Below are positions 11,222-22,332 of a stretch of DNA of 64,000 nucleotides, piece after piece. A model generated the notes under the pieces. That model was given only the letters and a program-made list of their open reading frames with translations, made no database searches and was not told where the DNA came from. How positions within the stretch are numbered: position 1 is the stretch's first letter; every line of letters starts with the position of its first letter. A program made the translations under genes and the position numbers. The DNA comes from Peronospora farinosa (lineage: Eukaryota > Oomycota > Peronosporomycetes > Peronosporales > Peronosporaceae): positions 402,986-466,985 of the forward strand of contig CANTFK010000992.1 of NCBI GenBank assembly GCA_947646735.1. The letters run 5' to 3'.

Positions 11222-11648
11222 TGTTAGAAATGCCTGTTTAGAAACGTCTTGTCAGTCATTGTTATATTACAGGTTCAACAGGTATAACATGTGACGATGA
11301 CACCTGATTGGTCAAAGTCACACATATCTTAACATGTGGTGAGAAGAGGCTACGATGGTGACAGATGGTGAGACGAGGCTACGATGGTGACAGATGGTGA
11401 GACGAGGCTACGACAGTGACAAGTGTCGTGACAGGCGTTACGATAAGATCGGACCAGGTGATGGGACGAGGTGGCGACATGACCGTTGAGCGACATGACG
11501 ACGACGTAGATGACGGACGCAAACATGTTATGGTCAAGTTGCAGTGCATGTTGTATTATAGTGTTAGCGAACGAAGATAACATTCTAATACATTCATTTT
11601 TACTTCTAACTACCTCTGCACAAGTGCAACTACCATCTACTTACAACA
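11222..11648 (+). repeat. copia 3' LTR
   Basis: 427 bp, near-identical to the 5' LTR, followed by the ATATA target duplication. Confidence 0.95.
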
Positions 11649-11653
11649 ATATA

Positions 11654-12849
11654 GAACACGGATCATTTAATTTTCACTGAGCAACTTTAGGATTGAGGAG
11701 GGAAAAACCTCGTAGGTGACAACCCCTCCTGTTAGACTAGACTACAGTAGATACCAACAGGTATGCCTCAACTTTCAACTATAACGATGCGTCCCAGGTT
11801 GTAGACCCAGACCCAGATATGGATTATCGTCAGGTGACAACCCTCTTATCAACAGCGTCGACCCATGACCGACCTCTTGGGGGTTTCATAGACGATCTGG
11901 ATGCTAAAAGCGAGAGCGAAGCTGAGCGCTTCGTGGATGAGCGGTTAGCCATCACACTTAAAGTCCGTGACGCGATGGCAAGCGCACAGAACAAGTAGAA
12001 ACAATATGCGGACCAACATGGTCGCAAAAACAATGAACACTTTAGTGTTGGGGACAAAGTGCTATTAAGTGCTGCTACCCTACCTAAAAATGAAATTTCT
12101 GTACTACCTAGTGGTACTACTAAGCTAATGCCCGATTCATTGAGCCATTTACGGTGGTCGAGTTGGTTGGAGACCTAAAGTATAGGCTCACTATCCTACC
12201 GTATATGAAGACGCACCCCGTATTTTAGGTGGGTCGTCTGAAACGGTATATTGATCCACATCGGTCTAACGAGACCGATGGTGACGTCGACTGTGAGTCG
12301 AGTGTCGCGACCGATCAGGCGACGAGGAAGCCGAGAGGCTCCCCGTATACGACCGAGGCGATAGAGGACTCGGTGATCGAGGAGGACTCCGCGCTTGACG
12401 CGGGTCTCTCATCACCAGTCGCTCGTGTATGTCCAAACTGGCCTTCAGTCAGTCATAATCCTGACGGTTCTTGGTTCTCACATTTCATAAATATAAAGCC
12501 AGTCGCGAGACTTGACTCTCGAGATCTGCCACCTGCCTCTTCAGCGAAGCGATCTCCGCCTGCGACTGAACGACAACAGGATCGGCAGCCGCGAGTAGGT
12601 GGGCGTAATCGCCACTCCTATCGGGCGCCATCTGTGCTGGTGGATGCGGGTGGAAACACACGCTTCCTTGTTGGAAGGTTGTTGGCCCACCGCTATGTGA
12701 AGCAAAAGCTTCAGATCCTTGTCCATTGGAAGGGATGCCCGACGACTTTCGACTCTTGGGAACCGGTTGACGCATTGCGTGTCGACGTGCCTGGGCTGGT
12801 GGCTGCTTATGTGAAGCAGCACCGCTGCACTTGCTCTGCTAAGTCCTGA
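11654..12849 (+). pseudogene. Ty3/gypsy pol remnant: integrase C-terminus and chromodomain
   Basis: Broken frames give the integrase C-terminal region (YADQHGRKNNEHFSVGDKVL near 12001-12062, after an in-frame stop) and then GRLKRYIDPHRSN. A chromodomain follows (VGRLLAHRYVKQKLQILVHW, then KGCPTTFDSWEPVDALR) and ends at 12847. Chromodomains on chromoviral integrases direct insertion to modified histones. Everything upstream in the element is missing. The copia insertion ends at its left edge. A second copy of this region lies inverted at 56979-58645. Confidence 0.8.
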
Positions 12850-13571
12850 GGGACTATCAGGGGAAGCGTAACGAGAAGGACTTGGGGGTATGTTATCACC
12901 CAATGAATACTCCCAACTCCCTTGCACGCGTCATAACGAATCTGATTCGCTGCGACCGCTAATTTACTGCATCTAAATGCGGTGTACCACGGCGCAGAAA
13001 CTCTGATTCGTATTCGTCGGTTGTTTTGTTTAAACGCAACACGACGGGGATGGGGCAAGCACGAACTAGTGTTTTTATCTGCCGTTTACATAATGGAAAG
13101 ACGCTAAAAAGTTCATTAGTATTAATAGTGGCACGCTCCAGAAGCGTCACTTTTAGTGCACTCGAGTGTGACCAATCGGATGGCGGCGGCATTGGTGACA
13201 AGCCACCACTCACGTAGCCGCCCTCGCGACGGCGTGCTAGTGAGGTCGACGGTTTAGTCGGTGGAGTTGGAAGCTTACTCTGACTCTTTATTATGATAGA
13301 CAAGATATCAGAAGTAGGGGCTACATCGATAGAGGCGGTAGATTTAAAACTCCGAGGAACGGATCATTGCTCTCTGTTGACAGCCCGGCAGAAAATACCG
13401 GCGTTGTAACAGAGGCACTAAGCGACGACTGCAAATTATCGCGGCGCGTGTGCTTTGTGTTTTTCTGCATGGGCGCCTTTACAAGCGACCCATCAGCTCG
13501 ACCACTTTCGGTGAGAGAATGCCGACCGGACTAAGCGGCGCATTGTAAACGGCTCGCTGTCCCCTAAATCC
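12485..13571 (-). pseudogene. Conserved open frame antisense to gypsy pol 3' end, copy 1
   Basis: Minus-strand frames here encode REGGYVSGGLSPMPPPSDW, then PIPVVLRLNKTTDEYESEFL (uninterrupted at 12959-13303). Further on comes a heptad coiled coil, QSQAEIASLKRQVADLESQV (12485-12775), lying antisense to the linker ahead of the chromodomain. The plus strand at 56063-57303 encodes the same order with colinear residues. An ATG lies just inside the LTR-type terminus at 13619. A gag-like or accessory function is possible; the family is not recognised with certainty. A break separates the two blocks. Confidence 0.55.
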
Positions 13572-13610
13572 ATTTGCGATGTTCTTACAAAAATGTTAAA
13601 ATTGATCTAA

Positions 13611-13640
13611 AAAAGGAGGTGTAACGGGCCAAACGGTACG
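13611..13640. repeat. gypsy LTR edge
   Basis: TGTAACGGG at 13619 is the mirror of the CCCGTTACA termini at 56009 and 59013. The adjoining leader (ACATTTTTGTAA in reverse complement) matches 56030-56046. The far edge of this LTR could not be found. Confidence 0.45.
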
Positions 13641-14782
13641 TGTAGTATAAACGCTGTGGGCCTTAGCGGCTCTCATGATAATGATAGTGAGCCATAACCG
13701 ACACAGTACGGTATTACCGATATCATATAGTATCCATAAAAATTAGCATTAACTAACTATACATGATGCAATATGATCGGTTATCCAACCGTAGTGTAAG
13801 TTCAATAATTATATTATCTAACGGTCGTGGCAATCGCACACGACTACGCTGACGGTCTAGTGTTGTGCGGGCTCTCGCTGAAGGTCTTAATGATGTCCGG
13901 CTTCTGGATAGGTAGACTCGAAATCGAAGCCCTGAAGCCGGAAAAAACTTGCCGATTGTGATTAAAACGTGACATGACATTTACGTAGAGAACGAGCCGA
14001 TGGTGTCGCTCACCTGATGGTGGCAATACAGTAATTTTTGCTAACGGCACTGAATACTTCTCGAGAAGTGAATGCCATAGAGGCAAGTGACTGACGTCGT
14101 AACGTTTTTGCTGCTGCCCACATCGACTACATGTACACGGTTTCTACTACATCACAGCGCCGGCGCGAGCTTAGCTAACGATTATACGAGTTTGCTCAAT
14201 AATATGCCACCATTGATCGAGTACGTGTAATCCTGGACAGGCCAGCACTATTAGACAAACGTCGATTGACTAAACAGCAATACTAAACTGTTAAAGAGCC
14301 GCTGGAAACTGCTCTAATACCTATAAAAATCAGCTCCGTATATGTAAGCAAAGAGGAAGGAAAGTATCGCAATTTTGGGAGATAACGAAGAGTCAAAGTA
14401 GAATTCCGAGGACATTGTTGACAAACTTCAAAGTAAGACTACACGTTTACTACTATTACATCTCTTCAAAACTGGACGAGAAGAATGTAGATCTGGGTAA
14501 GTAAAAAAGGTTATTAACTGCAGTATGACGCAGCAAAAAGACGATGAGCGACGACAAGCAAGGCTCGATCAATCGTCATCGCTATCAGGTCTGGCTACAA
14601 CTGCATATTTATTCTGTTCATGTTCAAATAATCATGGCACAACGCTGTAAGCGAATTAGTCTGTCGTTCTCTTATTTCCCTGTGCCTTACTTAACTCAAA
14701 AACTGCATTGCAGACACTTGCCATGCACAATAAACATCTCCCTGCTTCTCTACGAAGCTTATAGCGTATAGCGTGCTTGCCC
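13641..14782. other. No gene recognised
   Basis: The first few hundred bases are probably gypsy LTR. The rest has only short unsupported open frames and no motif I can name. Confidence 0.5.
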
Positions 14783-15961
14783 TTAGGGAGAATCACCAGC
14801 CTGTTCTTTCTTCACGTCCATCGCCTCCTCCTTCGCGTCCTCAATAACCGCTTCAATAACGTCATCCAGGGCTGCCGACGACTCGGCCATACCCGTTGTC
14901 GTAAATGACGCCTCACCGATCAACGTCTCATTTTTCACATGAGGGATAGTCTCATCATCCAATGGTGTCCCCGTCTCAAACACCTTCTTCGCCTTATCAC
15001 GCGCATCAGTAGCAGCAGCTTCCAGCGCTATTACATCAGCGCTTGCTTCCTCGTCCAGTTCTGGGAGAACATACACCGCGTACAAGATCACCAGCACCAA
15101 CGCTTCCAAAAACACAATGTTCAGAATGAACAGAATAGCTGTTGGGACTGCCCAATGGTACATCAAGTAGCGCACACCCGTCAGCTGTGCAATCACTGTA
15201 AGCTTTGCCGAATAGACCTGCAACATAGGGGTGTTCAACTCAATATCAACACGTGTCAAAGGGTACTCGATGTGTTCCAGGTATCCATTGACTGCCGTCA
15301 CTCGCAGCGTCTGAACCGGCTCTGTGAAGCCCAAGGCGTACGGCACGAGCCAGAATCCAAGTCTTAACCAGCGCACAGGCATCGGCAGGTCGTGGAGCAT
15401 CACCGGTCGAGCGCTAGCTGCTAGCTGCCTCTTGTTCTTGGCCTCCCACAGCGACGTGGACACCATAAAGACTCCAACCTCCGCGTTTACACGTGACTCC
15501 GGTACCGTTAGCTCCAGAATGACGTCATACTTGACACCAGGGACGAGGACAGGGGACGTTGTCGGCTTAGACACCGGCACCAATGACTGCCATTGGTGCA
15601 CCGGATCTCGTAGATCCAATGATGCTGTTGGTATAAAGGGGTAATCGGATGGCTGAGTGATTGCTCCGTGGCGAGGGCCGTAATTGAAGAAAACATCCTG
15701 TTCATGATATCTGGACGGAATAACAAGAAAATAGAAAAGGGCGTAGAGCATTGAGGCCGATACGACGAGGAACGAGATTCCAGCAAAGACTTGAGCAACT
15801 CGCAAGGACCAAAGCAGCAGCAGCTTTAAGTAGTCTCTGGCCAATCGAGCGAGTTCCACCCGCAAACGTTGGCGTTCCACTTCATCTTTGAGCAACTCGG
15901 TCGCACTTGAAGGCAGAAATGCCAGTAGTAATGTCCATGGAACCCACGACGCCATTGTCAT
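14783..15961 (-). CDS. BSCL2: Seipin, lipid-droplet assembly protein
   Basis: A single exon of 392 residues. The ATG at 15961 (MTMASWVPW) is chosen because upstream codons in this frame begin only with TTG. Two membrane segments (about residues 46-81 and 270-298) flank a lumenal domain of about 190 residues. That domain carries VFFNYG after the first helix and the family signature LELTVPESRVNAEVGVFMVS. Both tails face the cytosol, and the C-tail is acidic and low-complexity. Seipin forms ER rings where lipid droplets bud and controls triacylglycerol flow. The leader upstream contains a 17-bp perfect inverted repeat. No partner gene is nearby. Confidence 0.85.
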   Translation of the reverse strand: MTMASWVPWTLLLAFLPSSATELLKDEVERQRLRVELARLARDYLKLLLLWSLRVAQVFAGISFLVVSASMLYALFYFLVIPSRYHEQDVFFNYGPRHGAITQPSDYPFIPTASLDLRDPVHQWQSLVPVSKPTTSPVLVPGVKYDVILELTVPESRVNAEVGVFMVSTSLWEAKNKRQLAASARPVMLHDLPMPVRWLRLGFWLVPYALGFTEPVQTLRVTAVNGYLEHIEYPLTRVDIELNTPMLQVYSAKLTVIAQLTGVRYLMYHWAVPTAILFILNIVFLEALVLVILYAVYVLPELDEEASADVIALEAAATDARDKAKKVFETGTPLDDETIPHVKNETLIGEASFTTTGMAESSAALDDVIEAVIEDAKEEAMDVKKEQAGDSP

Positions 15962-15986
15962 TGCTATTGCTAAAGTGAGCTTTTGG

Positions 15987-16043
15987 CTTAACGGTGGGAT
16001 CTCAAAAGTTTCTAAAAAAGATACTCGAGATCCCACCGTTAAG
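15987..16043. repeat. Perfect 17-bp inverted repeat in the seipin leader
   Basis: CTTAACGGTGGGATCTC at 15987-16003 is exactly reverse-complemented at 16027-16043, with a 23-nt loop. It lies 26 nt upstream of the ATG on the transcribed strand, so the mRNA leader could fold into a stable hairpin if transcription starts further upstream. Confidence 0.85.
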
Positions 16044-16474
16044 ACTCGGTTTTTATGCTTAGAAGTACTTAGTAGAGCATCTTCTAATGCGACGAGGTCT
16101 ACTAATATATTGTAAAAAAACAAGTAATGGGTTCAAAATGACCTGTTTTGCGTCATTCAAACATCAAAATACGCATTAAATTGAGCTCGACAGCAAGAAT
16201 TACTTGAGATTTACGAGTATGCGGTCCCGTATATACAGCTCACGCGTTAGCTTCGGTCCGAAGAATAACACAAGCTCGCACAATTTTAGAGTGAAAGTAA
16301 AAGAAACGATAGTCCATAACTTTACAATATAAAACTGACCTTTAAATTGGAAAACTATATATTTAAATTCGGATGTTTACGTCATCCTAAAATTATACAT
16401 ATAACTTGTCTTTAAAATATAAAAAAGCAAAAGCTAATAGAGCTAGTAATTCTATACCAAAAACACTAAGGAGA

Positions 16475-17360
16475 TTACTATTTCCACCACACTTCTTACT
16501 ATTTCCATAACTCTTGCACACTTTTTACTATTTTTACCACACCATAACTTTTGTTTGAATATCACAACACCACATTACACTACCACAGCCACCACCACAT
16601 CATGCTTATACTTAACACACAGACCGTCGTCAGCATTCTGAGCTTTTAAAGAAAAGACGGAAAGTGCCTGGTGACGGAATCTGCAAGTAAAATAGGATGC
16701 CCTTTCAGATGTTGAGTTAGCAGACATTAACTTTACGTTGAATCAGGCAATGATAATATATTAAGCTATGATGCCTGGTTTTAGCTTTAGTAGATGAGCT
16801 AATTACATTGGCCATGGGTAAAGATGGTGAGCGGGTATGGCAAAGTCGCATTCACATCAATCAGCTCGTCGCTTGCACTGCAAAATTTTTCTAAGCGCTT
16901 GAAAAAAATTGTGCGGCGCTACAACCAGCTTAAACGGATCATCTGTTGTGGCCCCACCTTCTTCAACCACTTCAATTAGCTTCTTGCCCTTCTTCGTGCT
17001 CTTTCCTTTTCAAAGAAGTCAAGGTTGTAGATTTTGCCATGGGTGCTATGGAAGATACCTTTCAGTGTTTGGAGAGCCTGATGGTACTAGCATTTTTATT
17101 GCAAAAAAAATTGATTGCACCACTTTGCCATATCTTTAGGTAACTCCAGTGGAAACGCCGTAATTTGTCACAAAATGTTCCATGTAAAGCAGCAAAATAT
17201 TCAGAAACGCTGTAAGTCAGCGCAATAAGAACTGCTCCATTTGCTGGTGATATCCGGTCACAGAGCGTCGATCATCTCTATCATTTCCCAAATCAGATTC
17301 CGCATATGCCACAATCTGCACGTCGATTGTAGATCTTGATGTGTAGACGGGCACATCTAC
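16475..17360. repeat. Dispersed repeat, copy B
   Basis: It shares with 6421-6960 the CCACACCATAACTTTTGTTT block and the TCCGCATATGCCACAATCTG block, in the same order and orientation but further apart. The large inverted repeat of copy A is not present. No gene was seen. Confidence 0.5.
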
Positions 17361-17384
17361 GAAGTTGCCTCGTTACTTACACAC

Positions 17385-17935
17385 CTTCAGCACAAGCGAG
17401 GAAGCGGTTAGACCGTCTTGCCTTCGCGTGCGAGGATGGTTGTGTGATTGGTCGACTGCTTTAGCAGTCGTACCACCAGTTGCCTCTCGCTTAAGCGAGA
17501 GTGCAACGAACAACTAACAAGTGTCCTACTTACGTCACGCAGAAGCTTACTCAGCTTCTCGCGCGCAGTTCACAGTATGTAGTAAATTCAAGACTAAGGT
17601 ATATTTAATGAATTATAATTAAATAAGTTAACTACTGATTGGCTATATATATAGATCGGATACGCGAATTTTTAGGAGCGTATCCTACCGCATGAACTTA
17701 AATCTAGATTCAAGTTTGAGAATGACGTCCTTCTGAGACATCGCGATCCTTAGCTTCAACTAGTGTCATCCCTTCCCATGTGAATCCATCAATGGATATC
17801 ACATTTACGAGGGTGGATTACATTTGTGTATCGCACCCAAGTGACAGGTCAAAAGTAATCATGGATACCTTTAGACCAAACATTAAGTATATTACTTAAT
17901 GTTTGCGTGTAACTAGATGCCCTGTTACAAGTCTG
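17385..17935. repeat. gypsy LTR, probably solo
   Basis: It is related to 55546-56009 by several blocks (CACCTTCA, GAGGAAGCGG, the CATCAATGGATATCACAT-type block, CACCCAAGTG) and ends in CCCTGTTACA. A palindrome, AAACATTAAGTA/TACTTAATGTTT, lies near the terminus, with a weaker counterpart at 55958-55980. No internal coding region adjoins it. The left edge is approximate and no target duplication was identified. Confidence 0.55.
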
Positions 17936-17960
17936 GTGCAAGTTGCGTTATGACGTGCTG

Positions 17961-18019
17961 CAAACAAATAGAGACGTGGTGACAGACGATGCTGCTGCCA
18001 CCACGTCTCTATTTGTTTG
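17961..18019. repeat. Perfect 20-bp inverted repeat
   Basis: CAAACAAATAGAGACGTGGT at 17961-17980 is exactly reverse-complemented at 18000-18019, with a 19-nt loop. It sits just outside the gypsy LTR. Confidence 0.9.
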
Positions 18020-19219
18020 TGACAGTATCGTCTGCGGTGCCACTCAGGTAGGTTGTATGAGGTCAAAAAAAACTTCATTTCTCTTCACCAAAATAGATTC
18101 GCAGGCCATCCGAACCAACACGAGCTGTCGAACAAAACGATGGCCCCAATTCAGGAAATCGGAGCCTAACCGTTCTTTTCCATCAAATATACGAGCATAC
18201 AGCTTCCTCTACCGAGCTCTGAAAATATGGAGCTCTAAATACCGAAGCTTGAACGGGTGGAGGCGTGTGCATGAGTGCATGACCTCCATGCGCGACGATC
18301 CAACACTTTTATAAAACGCTGACTGAAACACTTTTGTCTCAGCGACGCCCATCATGCGCTTGTCCTCTTCTCGTTTAAGGTGAGAGAGTTCGAGGCGAGC
18401 CACGCGCTCTTGCATGAATGTCGAAGATCTTGAGGTTCACATCACTCTACACCTCCCACCTCACGCGCAGCTGCCTCTGCAGTCTCGATTGGTGGAGATA
18501 CGGCGACTCTGTCGCGGTCGTCTGGTGTCGTTTGCACGCCCTCGGCGCGCGGGAAACGACAGGCGTCGTTGGGCTCATAACCAATGAACGAACCAGCCAA
18601 TGCAAATTTGACAACCAAACAGTTGCTTTGTGTTATGTATGCATTGCCACCTTCCTATCCATTCATGTTTTAGAAAAGTTGCGTCATAGTGGCCACAGCA
18701 CGGGCGTCAAGTGACGTTACAGTGGCTCGTTCACTATACCTTTCAGCACCCCAACTGCTTTCACTCAGGAGCTCACAACAAATTGCGAATCACCAAGAGT
18801 TGTTGAAGCGATGAGCCTACAAGAACCGGCCTAGCATGTAGTGTTAACAGCAACTGGGGTATTTCAATGTTCACGCTCAATCTTTTACGAAATACGATCG
18901 AAAATAAAATATCTACACTACGCTGCTGGGCTGCTGAGAAGCTAACAAAAATTGATGTTTGATGCTCAACCTTCAATATGCACTCGACACCACTAATCAC
19001 GTTCGAGAAACAACCGGCCGCTTGCTTATTATTGAAGAGATTGACTCGGAAAAAATACGAAATACGCTTACGTCAAGCATAGAGCTCAAGTTCGCCCTAG
19101 CGGAGCACCAACGGCTAAAACGAAGAACAGCGACTCAAAAGTCAGGGGAGGCAGCACCAGCACAGATGGCGAATGTCGCCAAATTCTCCTCCATACCCAA
19201 TGGTAGGCTATTTTCCTCC
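18020..19219. other. No gene recognised
   Basis: Only short open frames without motifs occur (for example minus 18209-18415 and plus 18959-19240). The right part is 3' flank of the pseudokinase gene. Confidence 0.5.
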
Positions 19220-21572
19220 TTAGATGCTGTCCGTTGCTAGTTCTTCCTTTGCGTGGTGCAAAATATCAACGATTTCCTTCGCAGTTGGTCGGCTCAAAGG
19301 TGCGTACGAGAGGCACTGCTCCACCAATTGCCGCACGATTGCTGGCGCTGCGAGGTATTCCTGCCGGTTCTCGTGTGGTTCTAGCGGATCCTGACGCCGG
19401 ACACGCTTTCCCAGCTCGACGTCTGACAAGGTGTTACCCATTTCCTCGATTAACGACTGGTACGGTGATGCCCGTGTAAAAATCTCGCTGATCAGGACAC
19501 CGAACGCGTAAATATTGTTTGTCCGCGCGTTCATCGGGGACGACCGAGTGATCACCTCGGGTGGCAGCCACACAAGCTCGCCCATACCATAAGAATATTG
19601 AACTGCACTACTTGGACCTCCTGTTTTTGCGGAGCTTGGGACGCACTCAAAAAGACTGAGCTTGCACTCCATGTTCTTGTTAACGAGTACCTTCCGGCTA
19701 GACAACTGTTTTGCACACATATTTTGCTCGGTTTCATGCAGATACGCGAGCGCCAACGCCACATCATTACACATTTGCAGCTTCGTACGAACATCCAGAT
19801 CCACGTCCTTGTTTGTTAGCACAGTCTTCAGGTTGCTCTTGCCCATGAACTCGGTCACCACCGCAAAATCCGTGCCAGCCAGCCAAGTGACCCCAACCAG
19901 ATTCGTAATGTTCGGATGCGAAATAGTCGCAAACGTTCTAGCCTGGGCCATAAGCGCTTTTGTCACGTGGGAGTCGGTCACCTCCGACTCCACGCGCTTC
20001 ACAACCACTTTCCCGCCATTATACTCGCCCATCCAAAGACGGCCCGTTCCCACAGATTTGACGAGTGCGACAGTACTCTGGGGCAACCGGAAGTTGCGCA
20101 AAAAAACATCGTTGGAAATGAATGAGCCTTTATCGACATCGCTCTTGCTCATCAACGTCGCCGTAGCTTCGTTTTTCTGAGAACTCGAGTGGGCCGCCTT
20201 CCGCTTTTTGTACATCCGAAAAAGAAGGAACCCTAGAGTCACAACGATAACTACGACTACAACGATAATTGCAGCAAGAGCTCCGGTGGACAAGCCACTG
20301 CTGGTAACATTATCATTCGAGCCCGCATCTCCCAACTCAGGCCGGTCGCTATTGGTGAAAGCATGGCTTTTAGTTGCGGACGTTGCTGATGAGCTTCTGG
20401 AACCGCACAATACTGTCCTCTTGCGGCTTCCAACGGAAACCGTCATACTTAATATATCCACCGACTCGCAATTCGAATGGTACTCTTGTGCCCAAGACTG
20501 TGTCGAGAGGGTCTGAGCATTTGCTTCCAACAAGGTGAGCTGCTCCCCACTGAGTTCAGTTTCCCCTTTAAGGGAAGATAAATCTACCGTTCTGCACGTC
20601 AACCAGCACCAAGCCAAATCAACAAAACTGTTCAGCCCTCTAAAATGTACTACTGAAAACAATATCGCTCTCTTACATGTCCATATTGCTACCCAGATCT
20701 CGTTCGTAGAGGAACTTTGGAAGTTTCGTGACAGTTGTGCCATTTAGTTCACTTTACTCGAGGCAACACAAACGCATATTAATATCTAGTGGCCATTTCA
20801 TTCATAACCCTCAGCAGCAGCACTCACATTTCAGTCAAAGCCTCGCCGCGAAGCGGTAGGGATAGATCCGTCATGGTTGAGTTGATAATATGTCTGCACA
20901 GTATCCACGTATCACACAAAAAGTCATCAACATCAGTATTTCTTTCGTCCGAAAGCATCCAGATGAAGCCAAAAATTGTCCCCCTACATGTCTGTTGTGA
21001 CGTTTTGAATTATTAATTCAACGCTACCCATAGCTAGACTCATAAACGTCCTACAAAAAAGTAAAAGAAGTATCAGTATCAGCGTCAGAGCCAGTAAATT
21101 ATTCGCCAAGAAAAAGAAGTTGTCACTCACAAACCCTTGAGCTGACTAAAGTTGGAAAAATCCAACTTTGACGGTATTAACGTAGGCTTCGTAGGTGCAG
21201 AAGAAGAGATATTTCTGTGGTGTAATTATAGAACATTCAGTATCACTGTCAACAATCATTGTACACTTACAAAGCAATACTGCCAGAGAATGAGTGACAA
21301 CTGACTCACATGTTTTCTACACTTGAGCTTTTCAGCTCCAATTTGAGCTTCTTAACTTTCACATTGATCATAAAATAACCGACATCCATCGGCACTGGCG
21401 GTTCACTTGTGGTTAAGCATTGGTACGATGCAGTGAGATCCGAGATCGTCAGAGTCGCTTCAAGAGATGATGGACACACCACATCGATTGTCCATACTGC
21501 TTCTGTGTATGGTGCTACTAGGATGACAGTGCTTAGGAGCACAGCCACAAACCTTCGGCCAGAAGGGCGCAT
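19220..21572 (-). CDS. Secreted-ectodomain receptor-like TKL pseudokinase
   Basis: Six exons (21572-21310, 21214-21131, 21050-20988, 20893-20828, 20751-20677, 20591-19220) join in frame to 640 residues. Exon 1 begins with a signal peptide (MRPSGRRFVAVLLSTVILVA). Exons 2-5 are 84, 63, 66 and 75 nt, all phase 2 at both ends, with leucine-rich-like text (KLDFSNFSQLKG; VDLSSLKG in exon 6). A membrane helix (LSTGALAAIIVVVVVIVVTL) and a basic stop follow, then a kinase fold. VVVKRV keeps the ATP-site Lys, but the HRD loop reads CAKQLSSRKVLV and DFG reads SLFE, so catalysis is lost. WLPPEV and the C-lobe remain. It may act as a decoy or co-receptor; the ligand is unknown. The exon edges rest on splice consensus and phase. 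Confidence 0.75.
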
Positions 21573-21738
21573 GTATAGGGGCTTATTTCGTTACCTAAGG
21601 CGTTGGAATTAAAGTGCTGGGGTACCTGCTGCTTGGTCCGAAGACACTTCGACTGACTCTAACGCCTGTGCAAAGAATAAACCCATAATGGAAGAAAGTA
21701 AAAACCCATCCCACCCTTTTATTGGACAAGCAATTGGT

Positions 21739-22032
21739 TCATAACCGAGCGGACATGCCTTTCATTAAAATGGTTTTACTTAAATCTGGTTTTAACGTTT
21801 TTTCGCTCATTTTACTCATAGCTTTTACTACGTACGCATCATGCTCAATTTTCTCTCGTATTTTATGCTCTGAAAAGTATGAAACATTTCCGATCTGCAT
21901 GTTTCTGTCAGCAGGAAATCCCAGCCACAAATTAAGGGCCACCCAGGCAAGTAAAAGATTTTTCCGAGCGCCAGCTGCGTCGTCGGCCGTAAACGCAGCT
22001 GTTTCGTAGAAAATAAGAGCAGGACAAACCAC
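21739..22032 (-). other. Orphan open frame, possible exon or gene fragment
   Basis: 97 codons with coding-like composition (NLWLGFPADRNMQIGNVSYF) but opening with GTG, not ATG. No family is recognised and no splice partner was found. It could be an exon of an unannotated gene, a decayed effector fragment or chance. Confidence 0.2.
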
Positions 22033-22332
22033 TACTCTTGAAGCACAGGAGCAAGAGGATTCATCTTGATTTTATGGTCACTTCATGTACAAAACAATGA
22101 TCTTTTCAATTTCAAATGCTTGTGGTTCATATATAGATGATACTTGGCTCATAGTGCTATTTCTAGCTCCACACTGCAATTTGGACTAATCTTACGACTG
22201 CATGCCGTCATAGTTGGAGTAGAAATATTCAGGCAAATTTGCACATGGCATTGTTTGGTGTGGCGTGGAACAACCATGACCTAGCACGAGGTATTATAAA
22301 AGCACGAGCGTCAAAAAGCGAGAGCGACTCGA

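Larger units (their letters stand above)
7188..11648 (+). mobile_element. Internally deleted Ty1/copia retrotransposon with near-identical LTRs
   Basis: Two 427-bp LTRs flank gag, protease, integrase and partial RT/RNase H. A perfect 5-bp target duplication ATATA lies at 7183-7187 and 11649-11653. By eye the LTRs differ at only three sites, so insertion was recent. The interior nevertheless carries stops, frameshifts and a deletion of most of RT. The copy is non-autonomous and was probably mobilised in trans, or it decayed unevenly after insertion. Confidence 0.95.

Noticed and set aside
15962..16123. N-terminal extension of seipin by 54 codons
   Set aside because: It would start on TTG and run through a perfect inverted repeat; the ATG at 15961 fits the family better.
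18209..18415. Short minus-strand coiled frame as a gene
   Set aside because: No family, no neighbouring exon, and length within chance.
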